A stretch of DNA of 64,000 nucleotides from Isoetes taiwanensis (Eukaryota > Streptophyta > Lycopodiopsida > Isoetales > Isoetaceae): the NCBI GenBank assembly GCA_021234155.1, contig JAJEKV010000027.1, positions 15,844,891 to 15,908,890 of the forward strand, written 5' to 3'. Positions 21,742-35,370 of this stretch are shown piece by piece. Position 1 is the first letter of the stretch. Every line of letters begins with the position of its first letter. Both the position numbers and the translations under genes were made by a program. The notes beneath the pieces are model-generated. The model was not told the origin of the DNA, made no database searches, and worked only from the letters and a program-made list of their open reading frames with translations.

Positions 21742-23395
21742 TGTGACGCTCCCTGCTAAACATACGGCGCCCGGCCGTACACTCGGCAGGAAATCCCCCG
21801 TCCGGCTCAACAACCGCACAGGCCCTCCGTCTATCCCGCACTCTGGAACCTCCGTAGTGCGGGAAGGGGACATGAAGGTGTCTTGCGCGCCCTTCCCCTA
21901 TGGGCTCCTATCACAGCGGAAGCATAAACGCGTCAGAACTAGCAATACAATACAATAGGCTACCTCGAGGGTAGCTCAACCGCACGTCCATAGATGCAAA
22001 GAACATAATCATAGGCCATAAAACATGAGAGCTCCTACCCGTGGCTCTGACACATAGGGTAGTCGACTGACTAGATAGGCCTCAAGATAGAGCAGACCGA
22101 GTCATAACAATGGCGGGGCTGGCATAAGACAATGGCTAGGGTTGACCACTCCATCCGCCCCTCACATTGCATACTTTGCGGATGGGCTAGATCAAGCCGT
22201 GGCATGACTCTAACCTTCCTGATCACGCAATCCCATGGCATCACCCATCCGGGACTACTCCAGTTGCATCTCCCTGGTCCGACCAGGTAGGAAGGGTTGC
22301 ATCTCCCCTTCCCGGGGTCTAGAGGCTCCACCCGAGGCGGCTAGAGAAATCGTGGGCGACCACGATTAATTGCCCGTGAACCCCCAAAACAAGAGCCAAG
22401 CCGACACTTGCAACTCTTGAGAGGCGGGGTGACACCATTGCCCTGTGAGGTGTCCCACCCATGCTCGCCCCACGCGCGAGTGGCCCGACCATAAGCCTAG
22501 CCCCACCGTGGGATCCCCCCGGCCCCCACTTTCGGCGGGGATCCACCCTCCATCTTGCCTCTAGCCCCGTTGTGTGGTCTTTGAGTCACATCATAGCTTC
22601 CATAGCCTGGTGGGTTCCTATGCACAGGCCGCAACTAATAGGAACTAAGGGATCTACACTAGGAGCATACTACATATGGCCCTAGGTCTCTACCCCCCTT
22701 CCCAATACAAGAGGAGCACATGATCAACCAATATCACATACATCACATCATGATCAATACCAATATCATACGAATATCTTAACCTAACATACATAGCTAA
22801 CTAACAGTTAGGGTTCCTTGATTAGGGTTCAAGATGTTCAACAAAGGATCTAGGGTGGCTCTACTCTAGACACGAATCACTAACCCCTCTGGAGTGCTAA
22901 CTTCCAGATGAACTAACATGAACTCTACCCAACCTACCTCCTCCAGAAGCGCTTCCTCCCATCCCTGGCGTCTCCATGCTCCTAGACGTGGTTCGAAGGC
23001 TTGCTCCCTCTACGATCATACACACCTTCCAGGGGCTGCTGCTCCAGGCTAAGCTATGATGAACGGTGCTCGAAACGGGGTTTCGGGCACGTGGATGAGA
23101 GCTCAGGTGCTAGGTCAGGAAAAAGGGTCTAGGGTTAGGGTTAGGGCTCATATAGGTGTGGGTCCACGTGGGATGCCACGTGGCACCACTAGAATAAGGC
23201 CGTGTGGCGGTTGCTCAATAGGATAAGGCCATGTGGAAATGGGCCTTATCCTAAGGTTATCTAAGTTAACAATTAACTTTAGATGTGCACCCCTTGCCAC
23301 TTATCCGAGGCATACAAAGCTACCTAGGTAGACTTGTATGGTGACGAGTCCAGGAATATACGTATTTATGGCGTATATTCCCTTGGAACGTCACA
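21742..23395 (-). mobile_element. Long terminal repeat (5' LTR)
   Basis: 1654 bp bounded by short inverted ends, TGTGACG at 21742 and CGTCACA ending at 23395. These are the TG...CA ends expected of an LTR. Only one LTR is in the window. It is GC-rich in 21750-22600. The ORFs inside (for example 22071-22331 and 22319-22546) have no recognisable content. Confidence 0.8.
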
Positions 23396-26388
23396 GTAAT
23401 AGAGTGAACAACCTAGAGGGGTATACCCTGTCTGACCACTTTCCCCAGCAGCTCAGGATCATAGCTAAGGACTCCATCAAAAGAAGGAAGACATATTTTA
23501 AACTCAACACTAGCCTTTTGGATCATGAGAGGAGTTCAGTACCAGATTTCAGCAGATCCTGGCTAAATATCCCAGACCCTTGGGAGGTACTGGCTGGATG
23601 TACTGGTGGGTTAAGGTGGCTAAGGTTACCAAAAATTGGCTTAAGGTCTGGGGTAAGGCAGTGCACCTAGAGAAAACTATTCATCTTCAGAACCTGAGAG
23701 AGAGTCTTATAAATGCCTCGAAAGAAGACAAGGAAGAAATTCGTGCAGAAATTGAGAAGGAAGAGATTAGGATTGCAGAGGGTTGGAGACTTAAGGCAAA
23801 GGTTAGGGAAATTAAGGAAGATGAAAAGGGTAGTTCCAAATTTTTCTTTGCCAAAGCCAAGGGTAGGGTGAAAAGAAACCACATTTTTGAAATTAGAGCT
23901 GGAGAGGAGGACATCACTGATGAGAATCAGATTAAAATTGCAGCAAAGGATCATTTCAAAAATATCATGGGAACCAACAAAGATTGTCAGCCCGAGGGTA
24001 TGGACAGGTTCATTAATATGCAAAGGAAGGTAACCCAGGAGGAGAATTTGAGCATTGAGAAACCTTTCTCCAGCGAAGAGCTCTACTCTTTTGCAAAGGA
24101 AATGGAAAAAGGCAAAAGCCCGGGGCCTGATGGGCTTCCTGTGGAATTTTTTATTAAGGTGTGGCCTTTGATTGGGGAAGATATTACATGCCTGGCCAAT
24201 GAATTCAGGGTCTCTAAATGCCTTGATGCAAGAATAAACACCAGTCTTATCACCCTCATTCCTAAAATAGATGTTCCTGCAACCTTTTCGGACTACAGGC
24301 CTATCTCTTTGTCAAATGTGATTTACAAGCTAATATCAGGTACAATAGCCAGGAGACTGAAGATAATCCTGGAAAGGATTATTAGTACTTCCCAAGCAGC
24401 ATACCTGAAGGACAGATTCATTTTGGATAATGTTGTCACTGCTATATTGGGTCTTCATTGGGCCAAAGAATCTAACCAAGATGTCGCCCTCATCAAATTG
24501 GATATCACCAAAGCATTCGACTCGGTTAGCTGGAATTTTCTTTTTAAATGTTGCTATGCCTTAGGCTTCTCAAATGAGGTTATCCTTCTCTTCAATTCTG
24601 TCTAATTCCAGGTCCTCGGTTTTGATTAATGGGGAGTGTGGCCCATTCTTTCCCCTTGAAAGGGGGGTAAAGCAAGGGTGCCCTCTAGCCCCCTTTCTTT
24701 TTCTTATTATCATGGAAAGCCTCCATAGTAAGTTGGAGGAAGCCAAGACTACTAACCTGATTCAAGGGCTAACCCTGCCAGGCAGTGGGCAATTGGATCA
24801 GATTTTGAATGGACATTTTGCAGACGACACGTTCTTGCTGGTTTCGATGGATAATAGATCTCTAATCAATACTCAAGCAATCCTGGAGGAGTTTGGGGAA
24901 GTCTCAGGCTGCAAGATAAATCCTATGAAGTCGAAAATTGTAGCTAAGGATCAGGTAAAAAGGGAGCAAACGGCTGCTCTTATGGGTTGTAAGTATATTC
25001 TACCTACCAATTCATCTAAAATCTTGGGCATTCCTATGGTCATGAAGGGTAGCCCCTCAGATATTTGGAATGATATAGTTGAGAAGTTTCAGAGGAAAGT
25101 GGATAGTCTTAATTCTAAGTATATTTCCAAGCAGGGCAGAGCAATTATAGCCAATTTTGTGATTTCCTCATCTCATGTTTACCAGTCCTCTGTTATTTTA
25201 GCACCAAAAAAAGTCTCCTCCAAACTTCAAAGTATTATAGGCAGATTTATCTCCTCTGGCCAAAACAAGAGATGCTGGATCCCTGTTGCTATGAAGGAAT
25301 GCTACAAAACCAAGAAAAATGGGGGGTTAGGTGTGATCAATATAGAGAAGCAGGGTATAGCTCTTGCAGCCAAATATTTTTACAAGGCAGCCTACAACCA
25401 GATTAACCACCCAGTCTCTACTATAATCAGGCATTATCTGGGTAAATGCACCTCCTATGGGTGGAGGAATCTCAGAATTAATCTACCCCATTCTATCTAT
25501 TTTCCCTTCTCGGTTCCCAACTCCACCCCTGGCCTGCTTAAGAAATGGATCAAGGCCTGGGATCAGGTTAAAGGGATGTATACATGGAAAGAAGGGCTGT
25601 CTACGAATCAATCTATATTTTGGAATCCTGCCCTTCTAACTAACAATTCTTCTTTATGTCTTGCTTGCCACTTTCCTGAACAAGCCAGGATCTGGATATC
25701 CAAAGGCATGTGTATGATCAGAGACATGTTCAATGATCAAGGAATTATACCCTACAGGGACTCGGTGCTCTCAGGAGAAGAGGACTCCGAAATGCTGTAC
25801 AACAACATATGCTCAATGCTTACTCAGGGCATTTGGACAGATGAGGCTAATAACTGGCAACATAAGGGGAAAGCTGAATTCAAAGTTAAAAATGCATACA
25901 GATTTCTGATGAAGGATCAGCCCATGACCATGCACATCAAATGGCAAATTGGGAAGGAAAGGTGTGCTAAGAATCTTAATTTTTTGTGGTCCAGCCCTAT
26001 CCCTCCCAAGATTAAATCATTCATGTGGCAGCTGTGGCACAAGGCCCTAGCTACGAACAGCAAAAGATATAGGATACAGATGACAGACTCAGATATTTGT
26101 CCTAGATGTTTATCTCACAAGGAAGATGAGGACCATCTTTTTAGGACTTGCCTGTGGTCAGAATGGGTTTTGGAGCTTGCTTCAAACATGATAGGCACTG
26201 ACCTTATTTCTCTAAGTTCTGCAGATTTCTTTATGCCCGAGCAACCTACGGACTGGAGGGTTTATATCATCCTATGGAGAATATGGAAAGGAAGGAATGA
26301 ATTCATCTTCAATGATGACATCATTCACCCGGAAGCTGTTATAAAACAAATTGAATACGACACTAGATGGATAATTGCAGCAGGTTAA
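23396..26388 (+). pseudogene. LINE ORF2: end of endonuclease, RT, zf-RVT; frameshifted
   Basis: Encodes the LINE polyprotein for target-primed reverse transcription. The last endonuclease motif is at 23430 (YTLSDHFP, the SDH catalytic triplet). The frame shifts near 23580-23660. RT follows: KSPGPDGLP, LITLIPKID, DYRPISLSNVIYK, palm A LIKLDITKAFDSVSW (24496-24540), then another shift near 24600. Motif B is RGVKQGCPLAPFLF and motif C is FADDTFLLVS (24817). The C-terminus has the zf-RVT Cys/His set (CPRCLSHKEDEDHLFRTC) at about 26100-26150 and stops at 26386. This order and the motif wording are those of plant L1-clade elements. Two or more frameshifts and the missing 5' end make it defective. 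Confidence 0.9.
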
Positions 26389-26923
26389 CTCTTCATATAA
26401 TGATCCTTATTAAGTTTTGGTGCTCTGCAGGGATTATATTCATGTTGCTGCGCAAGCTCAAGTGGAAAAGAATGGATGAGCAAGCGAACAATGAATGGGT
26501 GCAAGTCTTTGGGCCCCCGAACCCAGAAGAGCACGATATGCCATGTTTCTGTGGATGTTGCTGCGATCAAAACTATGATGCTCGTAGAGGCATGATCTGT
26601 GAGGCCAAGGATAGCAAGGGGCGTTTTAACATGACGATGGCGGAATCCTGCATCTGCATCTTCTGTACTCTCTCAATGATGGTTAGAGGCAGAGGCCGTA
26701 AAACAGGGAATTTGAACCTCAAATCCCATTTCTAGCTTCATATTATCTCACCTCTGGACAGTCTCCTATAAGTTGTTGTGAACTTATGTATTTGTCCCAA
26801 GCTCTTTTTCCTGATTATCTTTTTAAGCCGAATAACTATACGGGTTATACTTCCCTGTAAAAAGTAGTTTTGTAATTATACTTCTATAAATATACTTATA
26901 AGCCTTCAATCAAAAAAAAAAAA
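23396..26923 (+). mobile_element. L1-type LINE, 5' part missing at the LTR insertion
   Basis: A non-LTR retrotransposon on the plus strand. It begins mid-endonuclease directly at the LTR edge and continues through RT and a C-terminal zinc-knuckle region into a 3' UTR ending with A12 at 26912-26923. The 5' half (ORF1 and most of the endonuclease) should lie on the other side of the LTR element but is not in the window, because the LTR element is itself cut off. The 5 bases after the LTR (GTAAT) would be one half of its target duplication. Confidence 0.85.
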
Positions 26924-28025
26924 CATGACAATTTAATGCCATGGATAGTGCCTATTCGATGCATAATGCAAGACATCTAAGATATTAAGCCTATTTGAGG
27001 TTCAGCCAAATGATGACTCTATCAAGTAAAAGGCCAAGATTCGCCTCTTAAGACATTCATAAATTGAATGTCTAGAAACAAAAACACTATGCCACTTAAA
27101 TTGTCATGACATAGTGTTTCGGATTGGTTAATCTCATGGTCAATGGTCATGCCTTAAGAGCCACCAATTGTGCACCATGTCCAATTGTGGACCATAATGA
27201 AATGCAACGTGGGCCGAATTCCCAGGAATTCTAGCATCCTACCTTTAAAATCGAGAATCTCCGACAGGGAAAAAAAATCCAAGAAGTTTTTCGGTCAAAA
27301 TTTGTGTGTTTCTTTGTATTATTTCGGATGAAATCTAGATTTTCATAAGCCCCTTCTCCCTAGCTTACAAAATAGACTTAATGTTTTTAGAGTTTGTCTT
27401 ACAATGATGAAATGGATCAGAATTAACAATATCAACTCATAATTATTGTGTCAATCAAGCCCACTAAATGAAGTGGATGAAAAAGTGGGTTCCATTTTAA
27501 TCATTAAATCTAGATCCACAACAGATTATTTGAAGGATGAATAAACACATAATTATTGCATCGAATCAAGGCCATTGAATGAAGCGAATGGAAAAATGGG
27601 TTCCGTACTGAACTAGATCCATAACAGGGTACCTTAATGATGTTTTCTGGTTGTATTGGGCTAGATGCATCCACTTTTCTTTAATAAAGAGTACAACCTC
27701 AGGGCAAGAACCTTTTCAGATATGCGATTTAATTGACTGTTTCAAAGTTTGCTTGCCACCTTCCCCAGAGTGGAGTGTTCAAGCATTCTATTTTCAAAGT
27801 CTCCTTGCTCACTAGTGGTGCACCTCCCCTAGAGTGGAGGGTTCACACCAACTAGCAGATGTCTAATCCATCCAAATCATGCTAGTACATTTTGATCAAG
27901 AAACAATGTAATTCATATTCCATCTAGCAACAGAAGAAAAAAATATTTAAGATACAACAAGAGCATGAATGGCGTCCGTCTACAATTGGTTTCATCCAAG
28001 AGAACAGCTATACATGAAATGAAGA
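26924..28025. other. Intergenic, no gene seen
   Basis: About 1.1 kb between the LINE tail and the MED33 stop codon. It is AT-rich, without a credible ORF or inverted repeat. Two short diverged direct repeats stand out, near 27420-27490 and 27535-27610 (AATTATTG...CAA...CCA...TGAATGAAG/TGAAGTGG). It should include the MED33 3' UTR, on the minus strand. Confidence 0.4.
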
Positions 28026-31000
28026 TCACACTAGCTCTGCAGCTGCACCCATAGCAGCAATACCTGCTTTTTCTAGAAGAGCAACTGCAAGGTCGTGTTC
28101 ATGCCAAAACCTTACTCCTTTTGCAAGTCTCTTCAATACATCAATTTTAATGTCCTTAATCCAGCCTGGAGTACATGTTACCAACAATGCTAGGAAACCA
28201 AGGACGTAGGCTTTCCAAGTAGTTTGCTCACACCCAACTGTAATCATACCATCTAATGCAGATGCCAAGAAATCCATATGTGAACTAAGAACCCGCTGGC
28301 GGAGAGCATTTAGGGAGGATCTTGCAGCACTTTGTGTGGTTGGGCTTTCAGAAGGTGCAACGCCCCACGCAAGTGCTCCAGAAAGTAAAGAGAAATGAGC
28401 AATAGCATACCCTTCTAGTACTGTGCTTTGACTACTAAACTTGGTTCTGAAGTTGCTACCAGATAAAAACCAAGTTGGTAGGCTTTCAGAATATAGTGTT
28501 TGGACCAGGGATGAACCCCCAGTGACATGAAGTAAGGAAGCCCCCAATGTTGATGCCTGCAAGATCCGTGCAATAGAAGTGGAAAAAGAGCATCTAAGAC
28601 GTGTCTCACGTTTCATACGTCCAACTTCTATTCCTTTGAAAACAAAATCCCTAGCTGTCTCTGCAACAAGCATGAGTATCTCATTGGTAACAAACATGAT
28701 ATCATGAAGGGATGGATATATACACAGGTATAAGATCCCCGGGGCTACAGCAGATGGACCCCCAAGGCTAGAATGAGTATAATTTTCATGACCGAGAAGG
28801 GCACCTACACCACCATTAAATTTAAGTTTAGGGAAAAGACTACTATCTGAACCCAATGTGGCAGAGAAACAGCTTCGTAACAATTGTTTCACGGCATTTT
28901 TATCCTGTGTAAATGCTGTGCGTGATGCTGAAAAAACTAAGTATTCATGCCACCTCTTGATCTTTTGCACCCAAAGAGCCGCAACAATTGCCATGCTAGG
29001 CCATGGACTCCCGCTAGCTGTGCTTTCTAATGCTGGTCCAGCAACACCAAGAACAATATCTGAGGGTTTATCCAATTTGAATGTAATAGTAAGACTAACA
29101 AGTGCTGCTAGAGGCAAAGGAAGAGACGCAGGTGCATTTCCTCCAAGAGATCCTGAAACAAATAAATTACTGAAGTTTACAGCATGCTATGATAGAATAT
29201 TTTGCACCTGAAAGCACACCTGCAACAAGGCTTGGAACATGCACCCCAGTGGCAGCAAGAATATCTTTAATTTCAGCTTCCACAGCCAACAAATTTGCTG
29301 CTGGACTTGGCCAATCATTTCCATTCATTGATGCATACTTCCACAATCCACGAGTTACTTCTGCAGTAAAATAGCTCACAATTGACGCAATGGAAGCTGG
29401 CAAGAAGTCCACTAGGTCTCTCAATCCTGCATGAGCATGATAGGTTACGCAACAAAAATAAAGCATTCCAGATAAACTTGAATGGACATCTTTCTAACTA
29501 TAAAAACTGATTGTTGCTGCAAAAGGTTAACTGACCTGTCGTCAAGTCCTTGGAAGAAAGTTTACCATGTGCACAAGCTGTGAGGACAGCATCTGCCACA
29601 AAAGGAACAGCAGCCATAAGCTCCCATGCAGGTAATTGTGGCCTGCCTGTAAGATCATCACTTCCAGTAAGGCCACTGGAATTACTCGAGCTGCTGCTAG
29701 GCGAAGACACTGTATTGCTCCCTTGCTTATTCATTTTTTTAAACATCATGTTAAGCAGCCTGTCAGCAACTTGATGCACTGGGTTTCCACGTGCGAAGCC
29801 CGAAAGAGTGGATGCAATGCATGCTTGGTTTTGTGTATACCACGCTTTTAACTTTGGAAAGTGATCTAATGTAACATGCTGTGCTTGCATCTCCTGCTTT
29901 CCATTCATAAAGTTTCCCCCTGACAAGGATGCTTTGTTTGCTTGTGTTTGATTAATATCACTATCTATTTCCTTCTCAAATGAAGATGAGATTTGAGAAT
30001 TGCGTAGTTGTAACAAATAATCAAGACTCAAATCACCACCTATAGGAGGCTCAATACCAAGTAGCCGGTGATCTAGAGGAGGTCGATGAAATTTCCACAG
30101 TTTGAGAAGTAAAAGAAAAGCTGAAGAGAACACTATGTGGACAGAAACATTGTCTCCCAATGGCAGTGTTGGAGATAAGGAACCAAAAACTTCACAAATT
30201 GGAAGCAGGGCTGCAGCCAACTCAGGAAACTGCAGAGTACAGTAAACCGTTGATTTGAAGACATCTACCGTATTGCAAATAATTTGACTTGAATGCATCC
30301 CAAGAAGAATCCTGCTTAACAACCTACCATGCCATACAAAGAAAGAATGTGAATAGCATCAACCGCAAATGCTCCCAATGCTGCAGCTAACATTGAAGCA
30401 TATGGTATTAGAGGACTCCCCGCTATGCGATTGTCCACAACTCCAGCTGGTGAGAACAGTTTAACAGCCAACCTCGCTGCATGTTCCTGCACGCAAATGC
30501 ATCACAGAGCTGTTAATCAAAATTGGAACAACGTGTACAGGCACGATTGAATCACACACGCGGTAAGCATTTAAATCATCAAAAGGCTTGGCAAAGCTAC
30601 TTGTCAATTCAAAGATAAGTTGTGTCTTGGAATCAAACAGGATGCTTTAATACTTGACAGGTACTTTAAAGGTGAGGAGGCCCTTTTGCAAACGGAATGC
30701 TGAAATGCCTTGATACAGTAAATTCTTTGTGTTTACCAAACAACAAAATAGGCAAGATGCCAATGCAAACAAGGATTCCACAATCCCAAATTTCAAATGT
30801 CTAAAACATGATTTACAGCCATGTGAATAACTTGCAAATATTAATTAGATAAGGGTGCCACTCATAACGAACCAGTGTCATCTTGTCCAAGGTTGGGATC
30901 CTACGCTACAACAAACTGGAAACACAAATTTACATTAAACCACAATAAACATGCAGATAGAACAAGCACAGCGCTACTACCTCGTAAATACTAACATATA

Positions 31001-34000
31001 TGGAGGAGGACTGATACCTGTACATTCCATCCCCGAAGGAGAGAAGCCCCACAAAGAATACTTGCTGCAGCTACCTTTTCCTTTTCTTCGCCATTAATTG
31101 CAATATGATAAATCTTTTCAAGTTCTGCTAAGCTTCCAATGCAAATGAAGTTTCTTTACTATAATATCATAATAGCTTACAGAACAACAAGAATATATAA
31201 TATCATAATATTCATTGCTGAAAGTGAACCAACTGAAGGTTACCTTGTAGCTGGAGTAGACATCAAGGCATTGCATAATGGTCCACTAACCGGTGCACCT
31301 TCCATAAATGCTGACCAAGGAGAAGCTTGTGATGAAGTAGAAAGCAGGAAACTGGACATTGGCATTGCATAGCCTGGCCAAAGATATGCCGATGTGTCCA
31401 GTAATCCCCTTGCAATGCATACCTCCACAATCAAATGCCGCATGTTTCCCACTGTACGCATCAAAGAATAGCCACACTTCAACAAAGGCTAGGAAAGAAA
31501 GAAACAAAGAAAGATTATATTAACGTAGACTGTTCTAGGAAAGAAAACTTTTCAATGCACTCATCCAGATATTTAGACATGCAGAGATGCCTTAATGCAT
31601 TTACCTAGACAATTTGCAATTGCAATTATGATGCTTGGGGTGCTTCAATTAACTGCTTCCAAAATAGATTGTGGACAATGAACTACAATTTCTTGGGCCA
31701 TAGGACATTTATTTGTATATCATTTTACAACAGTTTCGTCACTTGGCATTCCCTTTCTTTCTAGACTGCCATCATATTAGGTTATTCTTGTAAAACACTT
31801 GCTTGCCCTCCTCTCATCTGACACGCACAAAATGCAAAGAAATAGGATCTGATGATTTGTAGTTTGACTGTATGTTCTAAGGAATTTTGTCAGTGTTGAA
31901 ATGTTGCAACAGCATTCTTTTGCCTCCTAAAAGCTAAAAGAACCATGAAGCACAAACCTATTTTATTGGACGAACTGTCACTTGACATATGTCCATCGCG
32001 AGTTCCAGCTATACGAATACCGGCAGCATATGAAGATGCTGTAGCCGCAGCTTGGTTAGCTGCCGCAACTGCTAATTGTGGGGGAGAAAGTAAGCTTTCA
32101 AACTGTCCCAAAACTTGCAGACTGCTTATAAAAGCTGCACGGCGAGTGTTAAGGAACTTCCTCTCATTGTCTTCTCCATTCCCATCCATAGCATACTGAT
32201 TAGACCTTTCCTCTTCATCAATAACTGCCGCCGAAGCCAGCGGCACAATAGACAACACCATACATAAACGGGACTCAATATGAGGCTTCGGACCATCAAC
32301 ATGCTCTCGTTCCTGAAAAATTGCACTCAAAAACCCAGTGTGAAACCATGATAACCATGCGAAAAGAGATCTCATTACTTTGTAAAGGCATGTACCCTGT
32401 TCATATGGCGCAATGCAGCAGTCCACAGACCCAAAAATAAGTCATCCCATGTTGACCCTTGAACAGCCTGCAGTGATCTCATCAAGTCTATGCCCACAAG
32501 TATACATCAGAAACTGACATAAGGGTGTTTCAAAACCATGGTAAAAGTATGGCCACAAGTTCAAAAAGATGCATCTTTCCTTATATTGCCAAAGATTTGC
32601 TATTCATATGCCAGAATGTGGTTGAAATGAAACTCACAAATCTATATAGAATCCAACAGCAAACTAACCAGCAAGTGCTTCTGCTGTTGATGTTGCAGGC
32701 ACTCTCCTTCCTTCCATCGCATCCTCCATAAAAATGTCAAATGGAAGCCAGGCAGCAGTTCGTCCTGAGCCCCATCCATTGCCAAACGCCCCAATGCATG
32801 ATCCCTTGTCTAGAAGGGTTTGGATAACTGGCATCTGCTCTGGTTTCCATTCCTGGTGTAAGCTTGTCTGTATTGTGCTTGCCAATTTTTCAAGCACCTC
32901 AGGTGCCTCCCTTGGGACAGCAGATGAAGCTTCACAAGCCAATGCTTGTAACAATTGCAGCTTCTGCATGAACATGCCCCATTTTTCTGGCCTACATAGT
33001 GCAATGCATGTTATTAATATTACGTTAGAAGCCACAAACTTAAAATTTTCTTTCTTTTTCTCTAGTTCCCTTTCTTTACAGGAGAAATCTTGATAAGATG
33101 GCAATGGTGACAGTCCCGTTCACTTTATCGAACAAATCAAAGCTACTTTATGACTGTAAATAAAGTCGATGAAACTTACAAATTTATGCGTGCAAGGCGA
33201 AGCAATGCAACCGTCCTCTTATCTTTCATTATTTTTGTCAAAACCTCAATAGCCTTGATGCTACTGCTCCGTCTAATCTGATCTAAATCTTCATTTCTCT
33301 TCTTGTTCAGATCCTCCCCAGACTCTGCCATAATATAGTCCTGTATTCTATGATGATTCTCATATGTTGTGCTCCAGTCCTCTGCAGTTGCATCAGCTAA
33401 CCTTTGCACCAAAAACACCAAAAAATGCACAGTAACTGCTCCGAGATCTGAGATAGGACTTGTGCTATTACATGATAGCTCAAGTGTGTCATCTACAAGT
33501 TTACAAATCCTACAAATACATGATAACCTTGTCAGATCATGCTTCCCATGGAATATCCAATGGAACCAAACAATTCAGTTAAACTTTATCTGTTTCCTTG
33601 AACCTTACTCCTTCCATTTATTGCTCAGACTTTTCAAGCCAAGCCATTTTATAGCATAAGAAGAAACTTTTAAGAAGCTCACCGATCAGAGGAATTGATA
33701 TTCTTTCTTAGAGAGATGGAAAAGATAAATGTATCCACTAGTCCAAGATATGCCATATATATTTTTGGCCGTTGTGTCCGCCCTGGGATAGCTCTGAAAG
33801 AAGTGGCAGTATTAGACTAAGTGCACAACTACATGCATGATGAGTGATAGTAATACAACATATGCAATTGAACCGTGTTATAAAACATCGTGCCCTGATT
33901 AAAAGTCATAAATCATAAAATCTCTACATTTGTGTCTGCTTGTGACAAAACTTAACAGATTGATGGCTAACCAGAGATGCACCACATCTTGAAGGTTGTT

Positions 34001-35116
34001 CTATACAAATGATAACTGAAACTCAGCTACAAGTTCAAATCAATGAAATAAATAGAGGGTGTGATACAGCATAATTATCGTGTTTATATTGATAATAAGG
34101 ATGGTTAAATAGAGGGCTTTCCAAATGATGCAATGTATATCCTTTTCTAGAATGTTCACATTTTTATCTTTCTTCTCCTCCTTAGATCTTTGTCCCTTCA
34201 TTTTAATTGCCAAAATTCATTGCCTTATACCTTATGTATTGACCAAGTAAAAAGACAACAGAATTGGAAACTTTTAGAATTCATAACTGTGATCCCTATG
34301 CATGGTCATTGCGCGCATCTTTGTGTCCCAGGACTCATCTTATTCTTTTAAAAAGCTAATCTCCCTCCTTTTTTAAAGTGTTTAATTTGGCTGGTCATTT
34401 TTCCATGACCTTTCCAATAATAGATGAGGGTAAAACAATTTTCAAATCCTTGAAATTGTTTCAATGATAGAAATCAACCAATTGGTATACAAAGTCATAT
34501 TTGATCCATTTCTCTTCGAATACAGTTAGCATATTTGAAGTTAATCCATGATATTCCAGTAATGCCAAACACGCTTCATTTTTCAACAGCAAACCTACCT
34601 GACTGGTGGCTATTCACAACTAGGAATATTCACGTGCCAGTTCTTTTCCTGCTACTAAAAAGACTAAACTCTGAAGCTAAGCATGGACAGAAAGAACAAG
34701 AGCTAGCTTCAATTCTAGGAAAGAAAATGTGACAACTTTCAACGCGTAAAACAATGCAAAATACAGAAGTTGACTTACTTGGAGGTAAGAAGGGCGAGAG
34801 CATGGAGGGGAAAAACAAGACCGGAAGAAATGGCGTGCTCCATGTAACCCATAGCCAAGACACCATCTAAAGCTGTTTGATTCTCTGGGACATCGAATAT
34901 ATTTGTTAGAAGCAGCAACGCGAGCTCCAAACTAGGAATGGATGATCCAGCTTCGTGCAAACAGGAGCAAACGTCCACTGTCCATAAGAGGGGAGTTTTT
35001 TGCCTTTGTAAAGCATCCTGCGTGATCTGGGCAATACGGAGCCATAAGAAAGAGGTGGAGTTAGTGGTGGTGGTTATTGTAGTGGCAATTGTCGGAATAG
35101 TGATGGTCTGCGCCAT
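28026..35116 (-). CDS. MED33: Mediator complex subunit 33 (REF4/MED33), 12 exons
   Basis: Plant-specific Mediator tail subunit linking transcription factors to RNA polymerase II; the Arabidopsis members (REF4/RFR1) restrain phenylpropanoid genes. Exons with GT-AG borders and agreeing phase: 35116-34779, 33793-33682, 33509-33180, 32991-32669, 32487-32396, 32312-31958, 31488-31244, 31132-31018, 30486-30327, 30229-29536, 29426-29220, 29152-28026. Family hallmarks: TPLLWTVDVCSCLHEAG near the N-terminus, SLQAVQGSTWDDLFLGLW, RHLIVEVCIARGLLDTSAY, SILCGASLLRGWNVQ, LLKLWKFHRPPLDHRL and the C-terminal LLEKAGIAAMGAAAELV. The ATG at 35116 opens the first conserved block. One join, exon 6 (ends phase 1) to exon 7 (reads phase 0), does not agree, so a microexon or a one-base error lies between 31958 and 31488. 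The two parts otherwise read cleanly. Confidence 0.92.
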
Positions 35117-35221
35117 AGCTTCACCTTCTGCTACTCCAGCGCCAATGTTTTAGAACATTTGTAGTGGGAAAAAAAAAAAACCATCAAAGAAGGAATTGAG
35201 TTCTTTAAATTCCGTAAAAAC

Positions 35222-35258
35222 CACTTACATTACATTACATTACTTGACATTACATTCC
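35222..35258 (+). repeat. ATTAC microsatellite upstream of MED33
   Basis: Short run of ACATT/ATTAC pentamers, slightly interrupted, about 110 bp upstream of the MED33 start codon. Confidence 0.6.
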
Positions 35259-35370
35259 GCCTCTTAGTCCAATGATCTTTCAAATGATGTTTAATAGATT
35301 TTGCATTCAATTTTTTTGACATTTACCCAATATTTTACACATTTAATGTAATGTAAGTGATTTTCACGTA

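Larger units (their letters stand above)
20000..23395 (-). mobile_element. Truncated LTR retrotransposon (5' LTR, PBS, leader, histone-H3-like ORF)
   Basis: Read on the minus strand, the order is: LTR (23395-21742), a one-base spacer, a primer-binding site (21740-21729), a leader of about 620 bp, one ORF (21112-20069), then 70 bp up to the A26 run. No protease, RT, integrase, polypurine tract or 3' LTR is present before the array begins, so the left half is missing. The element sits inside a LINE, which resumes at 23396. It may be a non-autonomous class, or an autonomous one cut off by the array. Confidence 0.75.

Noticed and set aside
23128-23147. Telomere-like GGGTTAGGGTTAGGG word
   Set aside because: Only about two repeats, inside the LTR; no telomeric tract.
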